A stretch of 64,000 bases of DNA from positions 496,001 through 560,000 of the forward strand of contig NZ_AP017422.1 in assembly GCF_002355595.1 (NCBI RefSeq), in the 5' to 3' direction. A model generated the notes under the pieces. The model made no database searches. It worked only from the letters and a program-made list of their open reading frames with translations, and was not told where the DNA came from. The stretch is from Filimonas lacunae. Its GTDB lineage: Bacteria > Bacteroidota > Bacteroidia > Chitinophagales > Chitinophagaceae. Each line of letters opens with the position of its first letter. The stretch's first letter is position 1. The position numbers were made by a program, and so were the translations under genes. Shown piece by piece: positions 17,273-25,867 of the stretch.

Positions 17273-17724
17273 TTATCCTTTTTTTAAACCACGCGGTTTT
17301 TGTTGTGCAATGGATGCTTTTCCGGGTAATTCATTTTTAGGAGTGTTACGCTTACGTTCCAATAGACTGAGCATTTCAATTGCTGTAGGCGGCTTTTGTT
17401 GGTCGATAAGCGTATAGGGATGTGATACATTGTCACAGGTAGATGTGATTTTTTTTCATGTACCTTTTCTCCCCAGGGATCAATGGATAGTTTAAATATG
17501 GAAGACATAACCGTACCCGGTTTTGTTTTGGTAACGATTCTTAGTTCACCATCGTATGAATATTGATCTGTGAGGTAGGCATCGTTCTTTACGTAGTTGT
17601 AAAGGGATTGTGTCTGGTTTTGCTGCTCTTGTGGCGTTACATAACCCAGTTGTACAAGCTTTTCAATGAACGGTTGAATGGTGGCCATTAGTTTGTCATA
17701 GTTGTGGGAAGAAGAGGTTTTCAT
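17273..17724 (-). CDS. Tra-operon accessory protein, family A single domain, with a frameshift at an A8 run
   Basis: One copy of a domain found twice in the two upstream paralogs and once in 18405-18920. In the start frame the protein has 146 residues and ends at 17284, but after residue 92 it stops resembling its relatives. Shifting by -1 at the run of eight A (plus-strand T 17449-17456) restores the family pattern (ITSTCDN matching VTGLICSN) and ends at 17273. The codons GAA AAA AAA give a canonical A_AAA_AAA slippery heptamer. So this is either programmed frameshifting, a mutation, or a homopolymer error. Confidence 0.65.
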
Positions 17725-17757
17725 ATAATAGGATATTATTTATAAAAATGTTATGCT

Positions 17758-18393
17758 TTATCTGGAAAGTGATTCTAATAGGGATATGTCTTTCTGTTCA
17801 GATTGACGGAAACTGATAAGGCCGGTAATGTCATTGATAAATTGATGAAAGCTGATTTTGGTGTCTGTGGAGTTGGTGTAGATGGCATCTATGGCAGTGA
17901 TGCGTTGATGGTCGGTCATTTCAAGTTGGCCGGATGTAAGGATGGTAACCAGGTCTGCTACCTGCGTTGCAATCTCTGAGAGAATATCGCTAATGATGGA
18001 AAAGCAATCATCCTGCTCTTTGGCTGTAAGCATGCCGCTGGCGATAAAAGTAGTACGTGCATTCCTGTATAGCTGAAGGGATTCTGTCTGTATGGTAGCG
18101 ATAGCGGCAGCTTTGGAGTAACCGGTTACTGCGGGGCTCACTGTTTGCAGGTGATTGAAAAAAGCGCTGTGCAGGGAAAAATCACCGTCTTTGATGGTGC
18201 CAATCAGGTTCAGGCCGTCTTTGGCTATATCATAGCCTTTTTTGAGACGTTCCAAAAACAGCTGAAGCTTGGCGATATGGGCTAACAGGTATTTTTTTTG
18301 GGTTTTATTCTGTTTGAACCATTCGCTAAATGTTTGTGACTGGCTGAAGACTGGTAAACATAATAGCAGGATTATGAGAAGTGCTTTGTTCAT
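17758..18393 (-). CDS. VirB5/TraI-like secreted protein, copy 2
   Basis: 211 residues, signal peptide (ILLLCLPVFSQSQ), then helical. SGQLEMTDHQRITAIDAIY matches the conserved block in the other two copies. It is preceded by the family-A gene at 18405-18920, as copy 3 is preceded by the family-A gene at 17273-17724, so the two-gene module appears to have been duplicated. The start has the full leader AACACCACCTATG. Confidence 0.7.
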   Translation of the reverse strand: MNKALLIILLLCLPVFSQSQTFSEWFKQNKTQKKYLLAHIAKLQLFLERLKKGYDIAKDGLNLIGTIKDGDFSLHSAFFNHLQTVSPAVTGYSKAAAIATIQTESLQLYRNARTTFIASGMLTAKEQDDCFSIISDILSEIATQVADLVTILTSGQLEMTDHQRITAIDAIYTNSTDTKISFHQFINDITGLISFRQSEQKDISLLESLSR

Positions 18394-18404
18394 AGGTGGT
18401 GTTT

Positions 18405-18920
18405 TTATAATCTTTTTTTGAATGTTTTGTTTTTCTGTTCAGCAGGTGGCGTGTTGCTATTGATGGTGGCTTGTTCGGAAGATGGGAGTATGGCATGTCT
18501 TGACCGGATTTCTTTCGTGTCGCTCAATAGCTTGTCTACTGCTACTGCGTTGGGTATGTGACCTTCCTGTAAGGGGGTAATAAATTTGGTGGCATTATGG
18601 TTGCTACAAATCAATCCTGTTACTTCCAGCTTTAAAGTAGCGCCGTCATATTTCAGCAGGAATTTGGAGGATAAAAAGCCTACCTCCATTTTAGTAATGA
18701 TGCTTAGGTTGCCTTTGAATTTGTTGGTATAATTGATTTCGTCTTTTTCTACGACATTTTGATATATAAGGCTTCTGTAGGTGGCTTGTTGGCCTTCTGG
18801 TATATACGCACTTTTAACCAGTCCTTCCACAAATGGCTCGAAAGCGACTAAATGCTCGCGCTTGTTTTCACCTGGAGATTGTTCTGACTGTGTTTTGTTG
18901 TATGGTGTGTTCTGGCTCAT
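18405..18920 (-). CDS. Tra-operon accessory protein, family A single domain
   Basis: 171 residues: an 18-residue polar lead, one family-A domain (FVEGLVKSAYIP ... FLLKYDGATLKLEVTGLICS), and a basic tail ending KNKTFKKRL. No signal peptide, so probably cytoplasmic. It lies 11 bp upstream of VirB5-like copy 2. Family A is not one I can name. Confidence 0.65.
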   Translation of the reverse strand: MSQNTPYNKTQSEQSPGENKREHLVAFEPFVEGLVKSAYIPEGQQATYRSLIYQNVVEKDEINYTNKFKGNLSIITKMEVGFLSSKFLLKYDGATLKLEVTGLICSNHNATKFITPLQEGHIPNAVAVDKLLSDTKEIRSRHAILPSSEQATINSNTPPAEQKNKTFKKRL

Positions 18921-18931
18921 AGGTAAAGACT

Positions 18932-19768
18932 TTATCTTTTTTTTTCTGGTACAATACGTTTGTAGCTGGAGGTAGGTATGGTGTTGTGGTTGGCAGTGTC
19001 TAGGTTTTGCTGCTTGGGATTTTTTCGGGAGTTATTCCAGGACAGGGATTGTTTAACCGTGGATAAAGCGGGTAGGGGAATAGAGGTAGGTGGTAAGAAG
19101 TTTTTTACCTGGTTACCTGCCTGACAATGTATGCCCATAATATACAGGGCATCTTTTTGGATGTCATACTTTAGCTTTATTTCGGAATAGATGGTGCCCT
19201 TTGGGGCGGTATCAGTAGTGAGCTTTAAAATGAATTCTTTTTTACGGTTGATTGTTTCGCTTATACTGTTGATGTGCCTTGCCAGTGCGTCTTTGACGGT
19301 GGGCACCTGGTCTTTTGTGATAAACTGACTTTGGAGTAGTTTGTCTGTAAAAGATATAACGGATGGCTTATAGTTGTCAGGTTGTTTTACAAATAGAATA
19401 TCCTGGCTGAAAGTATTAACCAGTCCGGGAATATCTATTTGTTCAAAGTCTGCTGGTTTAATATCCAGTTTACGGTTACCTTGCTGGCATTTGATGTGTA
19501 GCAGTTGAAGGGAAGCTTGTTGTTCGTGATATTTGAAAGTAAGCCGCGTGGTGATTTTTTTGTTACGCGGGATTTCAGATTTTATAGCTATCGACAATGG
19601 CTTGTTGTGATGTTTGTTTATATACTTGTTGATATGATTATCCAGTGCCCATTTCAGTAAATTAAATTTGGAAACCTGTAAGAATCCATTATTGACAAGC
19701 TGTTTGGCAAACTGCTCCGTGGAAAACACGTAGTAAGGTTTGTTAGATTGTGGTAATGGATATTGCAT
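18932..19768 (-). CDS. Tra-operon accessory protein, family A two-domain
   Basis: 278 residues with two copies of the family-A domain (about 13-120 and 125-240). Each opens with a helix ending in LVNNGFL or LLQSQFI, has a charged strand pair, and ends with a conserved Cys motif (HIKCQQGN; GIHCQAGN). A basic tail follows (RIVPEKKR). Cytoplasmic by composition. The start has CACCTATG. Confidence 0.65.
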   Translation of the reverse strand: MQYPLPQSNKPYYVFSTEQFAKQLVNNGFLQVSKFNLLKWALDNHINKYINKHHNKPLSIAIKSEIPRNKKITTRLTFKYHEQQASLQLLHIKCQQGNRKLDIKPADFEQIDIPGLVNTFSQDILFVKQPDNYKPSVISFTDKLLQSQFITKDQVPTVKDALARHINSISETINRKKEFILKLTTDTAPKGTIYSEIKLKYDIQKDALYIMGIHCQAGNQVKNFLPPTSIPLPALSTVKQSLSWNNSRKNPKQQNLDTANHNTIPTSSYKRIVPEKKR

Positions 19769-19826
19769 AGGTGATTATTTGTATAGTTTCCTGATAAAGA
19801 CAAGTGCTGATTTGGGATTAAAAGCG

Positions 19827-20648
19827 TTACTGTTTTTTATTGTACTTTCCTGCCTTTTTCTTTTCGGGGTGCAGGTTAGTAACAACGCTTGCACTGTGAT
19901 CATGGCCTGGTTTTAAAGGTTGCAGTGCTTCAGCCACCATTTTAATAGACGGTAGCCGCTTATTAAGCGGGGAAGCCAATTCAATGGTTTCAATGCGGTT
20001 GGTATAGGAAATTTTTCTGAAGAAAAGCTGGTCTTTTTCTTTGTAATACCTGAGCTCTATGTCAGAGGTAATGGGTGGTTCATTTTTTACATTCGTTTCC
20101 AGTGACAGATTAAACGTACTTGATTCCTGGTTCTTTGATTTGGCTATATCCAAAAGGTTGTCCAGGTGACGGGTGAAGCCGGGAAAGTCTTTTTGTTTAA
20201 TGTAACCGGCATACAGTAGTTTGTCTGCAATAAGGTGTACCTGCTGATGTTTTACGTTGTGACTGGGTGAATCATATAAGCCTAAACGAAATTCATCGCC
20301 AATATTATAAATGGTTATTTTTCTGAAATCCTGTACCGGTATGTTTTTCAGACGTGATCCTTGCTTACAGTGTATGTTTTTTACCTGTAAAGAGCTCAAC
20401 CCGGTAACGTGCTCCAATTGGAAAGTGGTTTGTACTGGTGCTGCAAAAAGCAAGTTAGATTTTACGGTGATTTCAAGGGGCTTTTTTGTTTTATCAGCCA
20501 ATGATCTTATGGTGTAGTTCTTTAATGAGTTTCGGAGAAACTTTTCGTCATCAGACGTAACAAAACCTGCCAGTAGCAATTTCAAGGTGAATGTATCCGG
20601 TGTGTATATATCCGGTGTGGTGTTGGTATTTGATGGCTGGTTTTCCAT
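19827..20648 (-). CDS. Tra-operon accessory protein, family A two-domain
   Basis: 273 residues, again two family-A domains: the first ends NIHCKQGSRLKN, the second has lost the Cys (KISYTNRIE). A Lys-rich tail follows. It is a paralog of 18932-19768, separated by 58 bp. Together with the single-domain genes this gives six domain copies in one operon. Confidence 0.65.
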   Translation of the reverse strand: MENQPSNTNTTPDIYTPDTFTLKLLLAGFVTSDDEKFLRNSLKNYTIRSLADKTKKPLEITVKSNLLFAAPVQTTFQLEHVTGLSSLQVKNIHCKQGSRLKNIPVQDFRKITIYNIGDEFRLGLYDSPSHNVKHQQVHLIADKLLYAGYIKQKDFPGFTRHLDNLLDIAKSKNQESSTFNLSLETNVKNEPPITSDIELRYYKEKDQLFFRKISYTNRIETIELASPLNKRLPSIKMVAEALQPLKPGHDHSASVVTNLHPEKKKAGKYNKKQ

Positions 20649-20777
20649 AGTTGGTATATTTTATAATCTTTGGTTTTACCTGATAAAACTGGCATGGCCT
20701 GATTAGCATATGTGTTTTGTAAATTTGTAATCCAGGTAATGTGGATGCCCTTCGGGATATATGTCATATTGCATAGC

Positions 20778-21458
20778 TTAGAAATTGTATAGTTTTTTAA
20801 TAAAGTCAATTTCTTCCTGGTTTTTTGAGCGTTGCAGGCTCAGTAGTTTATTGTCCTGGTTGAATTCCCGCAGGTCACTGAGGTGTTCTTCCAGTGCGTC
20901 TGCTGTTTTGTTGATAATAACCAGCCTGTCTGCGTCCGACATTTGTACGGTAAAGGATTTCATCATACCTATCACGTCATCAATACCGGAAAGGCTTTCT
21001 GTGAGAAGGTTGGTATAAATGGTATGGATACGATCCTGTTCTGCCGGTGTAAAGTGATTGTCCTGGGATATAATAGAATAAGCAATACCGTATTCAGTGA
21101 CAATCTGCTTTTGCATATTATAGATTTGGGCAAGCCGGTTATAATAGGTGATGACTGTTTTTACCCGCCACAATTCATCAAAGTAATCGGAGTACAACTG
21201 CTTTTGCTTATTTGTCCAGTCGGCTATATCCTGTAATTTCAGTTTGGATAGCAGGTTTTCTGCTTCCCTCTGGATGTTTTGCAAGTCAAGTACCTGGTTC
21301 TGCCACCGCTGAACCTGCAAGTCCACTGCTTTGATTACTCTTTTAACAGCTGCTTTAACCGCTTCTACAATAGGGTCTTGTGCCTGTGCTTTATAGGTAA
21401 GTGAAGGGGAGACTATTAACAGCACTGCTATTAATAGTCTGATGATGGTGTTTTTCAT
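20778..21458 (-). CDS. VirB5/TraI-like secreted protein, copy 1 (DUF4141-type)
   Basis: 226 residues with a signal peptide (LLIVSPSLTYKAQAQ), then long helices and the block SFTVQMSDADRLVIINKTADAL shared with copies 2 and 3. This copy best matches the TraI position downstream of traG in CTnDOT-type elements and is probably the ancestral one. Expected in the periplasm, as a pilus-tip or channel-associated protein comparable to VirB5. Confidence 0.72.
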   Translation of the reverse strand: MKNTIIRLLIAVLLIVSPSLTYKAQAQDPIVEAVKAAVKRVIKAVDLQVQRWQNQVLDLQNIQREAENLLSKLKLQDIADWTNKQKQLYSDYFDELWRVKTVITYYNRLAQIYNMQKQIVTEYGIAYSIISQDNHFTPAEQDRIHTIYTNLLTESLSGIDDVIGMMKSFTVQMSDADRLVIINKTADALEEHLSDLREFNQDNKLLSLQRSKNQEEIDFIKKLYNF

Positions 21459-21481
21459 AAATGGTGGTTAGCTAGTGTGAT

Positions 21482-21907
21482 CTATTCTACTTTTTCATAG
21501 AGTGCTTCGTTTAATTCCAGTGCCCCGTTTTTCTGATATAGCAGGCGGTAGCCGGAAGGTATCAGGAACATGGTACGGGTCATTGCATCGTAACTACCGG
21601 TGCAATACTGGGTTAACACCTGAGCGGGCCCGATCATGCCGCATATAATTTTCTGGTAGGTGGTTTTACGTGTGATCTGATAGGTCGTTGCAGTGGAAAG
21701 TACTTTTGCCACCTTGATCGTGTCTGTGTTAAAAGCAATGTGGCTTTCGCTGGTGAACACATAGGTGCCTGATGCAAACAGCCGTCTTGCCGGTTGCACC
21801 TGTAATGAGGTGGCTGCTGGCTGTGGTGATGTTGCTGGTTGTGGCTGATTGCTGCTGCATGCCGATAAGATGCAGGTTGCTGTAGAAATAATCAACAGTG
21901 TTTTCAT
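21482..21907 (-). CDS. Lipoprotein in the tra operon
   Basis: 141 residues with a lipoprotein signal: CILSACSSN puts the lipidated Cys at about residue 17. Then comes a Gln/Pro/Ala-rich linker and a compact beta-rich domain. It lies 30 bp after traG. A small lipoprotein here may act like VirB7 and anchor the outer-membrane core, but this is only positional inference. Confidence 0.7.
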   Translation of the reverse strand: MKTLLIISTATCILSACSSNQPQPATSPQPAATSLQVQPARRLFASGTYVFTSESHIAFNTDTIKVAKVLSTATTYQITRKTTYQKIICGMIGPAQVLTQYCTGSYDAMTRTMFLIPSGYRLLYQKNGALELNEALYEKVE

Positions 21908-21937
21908 AATTGATATTTATAGGTGAAAATTCCGGTG

Positions 21938-24394
21938 TTATGCTGCGGAGCGTAATTGCTGGGCTAACATGGCAATACCTTTCTGCATGGAGCCATACCG
22001 TGCAGCATATGCCTGCACCTGTACCTTTTCCTTTTCTTCCGTGCTATAGCACAGGTATTCTTCCAGGGATACTTCTGTTCTGTATACTTTGGAAAGGATA
22101 CCTCCCAGTGATATAAAAACCTCTTTGTATTTCAGTTTCGGATCGTTGGCCTTATTCATCGAAAGGATAAGGGCTTTTTCTTTATCGGTTAATCCTAGTA
22201 GTGATTGTACCTGGTGGAATTTATTGACGTACTTGCTTTGATCCAGCAAGATTTTGCAGTCGCTGTTATTAATGATGGCATCTTTAATAATGTCTGAGCT
22301 GATAATGTCGGCAACCTCCTGGCTCACGACAATCGCTTCCCCAAAATGCTTACGTACAGTCTTAAAAAGATATTTTATATATTCTGCCATACCTGCCCGT
22401 GCGATGGCTTTCCAGGCTTCTTCTATGAGGATCACTTTGCGGATGCCTTTTAGTTTTCGCATCTTGGAAATAAATATTTCCATAATCGTGATCGTTGTAA
22501 CTGTAAACAAAATCGGGTGATCCTTCAAAGCATCAATTTCAAATACAATGAAGGGCTGATCCAGCATTTGCAGGTTCTCTCGCGCATTCAGTAGATAGTC
22601 ATACTCACCACCTTTGGCGTATGGTCGTAGCACATAAAGAAGGTTTGTTATGTCAAAGTCTTTTTCTTTGATACCATCCTGGCCTAACTGATGGTTGAAT
22701 TCATTTTTCAGAAAATCATAGAAGGTGTCAAAGCATGGGAATATATCCGGGTGCTTGTCCAGTTTATCGTAATAGGATTGCAGTGCATTGGATAGGGCGA
22801 TATATTCAGCCCTGGTGTACGACTGGTCTTCTTTTTTCCATAGTGCCAGTAGCAGGGTTTTAATGGATTCTTTTTTCTCCGTATCCAGCACGCCGCCATC
22901 AATAAAGAATGGGTTGAACTTAATAGGGTTTGTTTCTGAGTAGGTATAGTAATAGCCATTTACCAGCTCACAAAGCCCTTTATAGGAGTGTCCCACATCT
23001 ACTATAACGATATGTGCCCCGCATTCATAGTAGCTGCGCATCATATGGTTGGTAAAAAAACTTTTACCAGAACCTGATGGGCCCAGGATAAACTTATTGC
23101 GATTGGTACAGATACCTTTGCGCATGGGTTCATCCGATATGTCTACATGCAGGGGATTTCCTGACAGCCGATCCCCGAAGCGTATGCCTATAGGGCTGAT
23201 GGAGCTCTGGTAGTTCGTTTCTGTATTAAAAAAGCATGCGGCCTGTTCGGCAAATGTGTCGAACATTTCATTAGCGGGAAGTTCACCAGCGTTGCCCGGT
23301 ATGGCACACCAATACAGGTGCGCAGCGTTTACGGATTCTTCTTTTGTCCTGGCATCCAACTGAGCCAATGCAGCAGATACCTGGTTGCGTATTTCCTTAC
23401 CATCTTCTTTACGTTCACTCCAGGTAAGGATGTTAAAGTGGGCTTTTATTGGGAGCCTTTGCTGTGCAATCGCTTCATTCAGGAATTTATTAGTAGCATC
23501 ACGGGTGATGGTGTTCTCACGGGAGTAGGTAGACAATGAATGCAGGCGAAGGGCTTTTGCTTCCATTTTCTTTATGGTTTCCTGTGCATCACTGATAATG
23601 ATATACTGGTTATATATGTGGTTGCAGCTTAACAGCTGGCATATGGGGGCGGTAAAACCTACCGAAAAGCGTGTCTGTTCGGTAGAGTACTTTTCGTAGT
23701 TAATGCTTTGCCCACACAGCGAAGGCATGTCCTCCATATCTGCCAGGGTAAAAATCTGGCAGTTGAGGTTTCCTACTTTCAGCGTGGGTTTTAGCTCAAT
23801 ATCACGTATGATAGGCTGGCCGTCCAGTTGCAGGTAACAGTATTTTTCAATTAGGCCGGGGTTGTCACCACTGGCCAGCTGTTCGGTGGTGAGCCTTTCC
23901 ATTTTGATAAAGCCACTGTCTTCCAGGATTTTTTGAAACTGGCCTGTTTTATCCAGGAATTGTTCAATATCCTTTTCGTTCATGGCCTGTTTAGGCACCA
24001 GGTTCTTTTTGAGTAGGGAGGAATTCATGGGGGATGCAGCCCTTTTTGTTTCTCCTTTTTTGGTGAGATATATATAGCTGGAATGGTCGAGATATGGGCG
24101 TTCGTTAAAGTGGCGTTCGCTGGCTCGTGAAAAGAAGGACTGCTCTTTGTCAAAATCCGGTGTATAATCTGTAGCCACAAACCAATCCTGTTTATGAAGC
24201 AGTGAGTGAGGTGGCAGTATACGGATTGCTTTCACGAACGTGTTATGTATAGATTCATAATCACTGGCAGACATGGTGAAGATTTCCGGCAAAGTGATTT
24301 TAAACGCTACCGTAATGTCTGCCTGGTGATTGATGATACAGTTGTTCTCAACTTTTAGTATGGGGAATATCTTTTCCAGTGGTGTTGATTTCAT
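21938..24394 (-). CDS. traG: Conjugation ATPase TraG (VirB4-like)
   Basis: 818 residues. Walker A GPSGSGKS is near residue 435 and Walker B KVILIEEAW near 651, followed by a QSLLGLTDKEKALIL motif typical of VirB4 C-termini. The N-terminal 350 residues match the VirB4 N-terminal layout. It powers assembly of the type IV secretion channel and works at the inner membrane. Its start lies 47 bp inside the end of traF, with the leader CCACCTATG. Length is normal for Bacteroidota TraG. Confidence 0.95.
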   Translation of the reverse strand: MKSTPLEKIFPILKVENNCIINHQADITVAFKITLPEIFTMSASDYESIHNTFVKAIRILPPHSLLHKQDWFVATDYTPDFDKEQSFFSRASERHFNERPYLDHSSYIYLTKKGETKRAASPMNSSLLKKNLVPKQAMNEKDIEQFLDKTGQFQKILEDSGFIKMERLTTEQLASGDNPGLIEKYCYLQLDGQPIIRDIELKPTLKVGNLNCQIFTLADMEDMPSLCGQSINYEKYSTEQTRFSVGFTAPICQLLSCNHIYNQYIIISDAQETIKKMEAKALRLHSLSTYSRENTITRDATNKFLNEAIAQQRLPIKAHFNILTWSERKEDGKEIRNQVSAALAQLDARTKEESVNAAHLYWCAIPGNAGELPANEMFDTFAEQAACFFNTETNYQSSISPIGIRFGDRLSGNPLHVDISDEPMRKGICTNRNKFILGPSGSGKSFFTNHMMRSYYECGAHIVIVDVGHSYKGLCELVNGYYYTYSETNPIKFNPFFIDGGVLDTEKKESIKTLLLALWKKEDQSYTRAEYIALSNALQSYYDKLDKHPDIFPCFDTFYDFLKNEFNHQLGQDGIKEKDFDITNLLYVLRPYAKGGEYDYLLNARENLQMLDQPFIVFEIDALKDHPILFTVTTITIMEIFISKMRKLKGIRKVILIEEAWKAIARAGMAEYIKYLFKTVRKHFGEAIVVSQEVADIISSDIIKDAIINNSDCKILLDQSKYVNKFHQVQSLLGLTDKEKALILSMNKANDPKLKYKEVFISLGGILSKVYRTEVSLEEYLCYSTEEKEKVQVQAYAARYGSMQKGIAMLAQQLRSAA

Positions 24395-24710
24395 AGGTGG
24401 TATTTATCTGTTGGAAGATGTTGGCTGAGTTGGTGGTGATGTTGTCAGGGAGTATTTTATTCGCCATGTTTTTCATTAGTCCGTGTTGTCCGTATTTCTT
24501 ACTGAGGTTTTGTATGTAGGCCATATAGGCGGCCCCGGATGGTAGCACTACTATTAATGTTACATATATGTTTACACCTATCACATAGAGTATAGCAAAT
24601 ATGAGAAGTATAGCTACCAGTCCGATGGCCAAAAAGCTTATATACTGTGCTTTGAAGCCTTTGAAAACAATAGGTCTGTTTACTCCTTTATTGACTTCTA
24701 ATACAGACAT
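24348..24710 (-). CDS. traF: Conjugative transposon protein TraF (DUF4133, VirB3-like)
   Basis: 120 residues with two close membrane helices (about 26-64) after the conserved start EVNKGVNRPIVFKG. This is the typical TraF layout, a small inner-membrane protein comparable to VirB3 that pairs with the VirB4 ATPase. It starts 3 bp after traE ends and overlaps traG by 47 bp. Confidence 0.9.
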   Translation of the reverse strand: MSVLEVNKGVNRPIVFKGFKAQYISFLAIGLVAILLIFAILYVIGVNIYVTLIVVLPSGAAYMAYIQNLSKKYGQHGLMKNMANKILPDNITTNSANIFQQINTTYEINTTGKDIPHTKS

Positions 24711-24713
24711 GCC

Positions 24714-25052
24714 TTATTGTTCTACGCCAAAGAATGATGATAATACAGTGGCCACTACCACTAAGAAAATACATGCCCCGAACCATGCGGATGCAACCTT
24801 GGTGGTATCGCTATCACCGTTACTCCATTTCGAGTAGACTTTTGAAGCGCCTACCAGGCCAACAACTGCGCCTATGGAATAGAGTAGTATGGTGCCGGTC
24901 TTGAAATACTTGTTTAATAAATCGGTAGCGGCTTTAATGCCGGTGTCTCCGTCTGCTGTTCCTGCTTTTGCCATTGCTACGATAAGTAAAGCGGAAACGA
25001 AAAGTGTTAGAGGACGGACATAGCGGTAGCGTTTACGTATTTTGTGATACAT
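24714..25052 (-). CDS. traE: Conjugative transposon protein TraE (DUF4134, VirB2-like)
   Basis: 112 residues: a cleavable N-terminal helix ending in AMAKAG, then two membrane helices around VGLVGASKVYSKWSNGD. This matches DUF4134/TraE, which is pilin-like (VirB2). It is preceded by ACCTATAAAACACC, a leader also seen before the mob operon's first gene and traK. Confidence 0.9.
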   Translation of the reverse strand: MYHKIRKRYRYVRPLTLFVSALLIVAMAKAGTADGDTGIKAATDLLNKYFKTGTILLYSIGAVVGLVGASKVYSKWSNGDSDTTKVASAWFGACIFLVVVATVLSSFFGVEQ

Positions 25053-25161
25053 AATAGGTGTTTTATAGGTTATTTGTAAATGATGACTGGAAGAGAAGGC
25101 CCGCCTGTGATGGGTGTTTATAGGAGACGGATCAGACGGGCCTTGTGGATGAGAGGGGTAG

Positions 25162-25683
25162 TTATAGCCATAGCTGGTTTACGGTAGCGTCTGATAGTTC
25201 AATATCGCAATCACGTTTAGCAGCAAGGATTACATAATTGTTTATAGCCTGGAAGTATTCTGTGTTTTTGAATATGGAATAGTTGGAAAGGATAGCATTC
25301 AATTTGCTGGTAAGCTCTTCGGGGTTTACCGGTAAAGAAGCCATGTGATTAATGGTGTCCTGAACTTCGTCTACCACTTCTTCCGCTTGTTTTAACAGAA
25401 TGCTTTCTGCCATTGGAAGCCATTCTCCATCTTCCAAAGAGAACTCTTCTTCTTCTGGTGTTTCTTCTATTTCAATACGCCACTGTTGTGTGGCATGTGT
25501 CATGGTGCTAATGGGCGCAATGATTTCATGGCGTAGATTATTACTGGCAGTGGCTGTGGGTTCTTCAGTCCTGGTAATATGCCCGATGGCGAGTTTGAGT
25601 TTCTGCGCGATTAGTAGGGGGATGACTACGGCTATAATCAGGGCAGCTGATATAGCGGAGATGATAAAGATGGTGTTTTGCAT
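25162..25683 (-). CDS. First gene of the tra operon, membrane-anchored hypothetical protein
   Basis: 173 residues: one N-terminal membrane helix (about 5-27), then a soluble acidic helical domain (EETPEEEEFSLEDGEW). It occupies a position close to TraD in CTnDOT-type operons but I cannot confirm homology. It lies 109 bp upstream of traE and directly behind the predicted promoter. Confidence 0.6.
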   Translation of the reverse strand: MQNTIFIISAISAALIIAVVIPLLIAQKLKLAIGHITRTEEPTATASNNLRHEIIAPISTMTHATQQWRIEIEETPEEEEFSLEDGEWLPMAESILLKQAEEVVDEVQDTINHMASLPVNPEELTSKLNAILSNYSIFKNTEYFQAINNYVILAAKRDCDIELSDATVNQLWL

Positions 25684-25720
25684 ACTGTTAGCATTTAGTG
25701 TGCGTGAATTGTTTCTATAG

Positions 25721-25771
25721 CAAAGATGCGTTGGTGGGAAAGGGGTGTTTCACAGTTTGCTCGCAGACTGG
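25721..25771 (-). promoter_or_regulatory. Predicted tra operon promoter with palindromic upstream motif
   Basis: On the minus strand CAGTCTGCGAGCAAACTG and GTGAAACACC (25745-25771) lie 16 bp upstream of CATCTTTG (25721-25728), a TAnnTTTG-like -7 element. The same motif with the same spacing precedes the mob operon. The motif sits where the -33 element should be, which suits a site for an activator or repressor. Confidence 0.65.
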
Positions 25772-25815
25772 GATATAATTATTTATTATTTGATGGTTGA
25801 AATATTACGCAGTCT

Positions 25816-25823
25816 TATATTTG
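25816..25823 (+). promoter_or_regulatory. -7 element of the abortive infection gene
   Basis: TATATTTG matches TAnnTTTG exactly, 44 bp before ATG 25868. A TTTG lies 23 bp further upstream, slightly beyond the usual spacing. Confidence 0.55.
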
Positions 25824-25867
25824 GTAAGTTTCAAATTAATTCAGAATCCTTTTACACTGCTGCTTGT

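Noticed and set aside
25745-25867. Extended N-terminus of the abortive infection protein
   Set aside because: It would begin with GTG inside the tra promoter motif, upstream of the gene's own -7 element.
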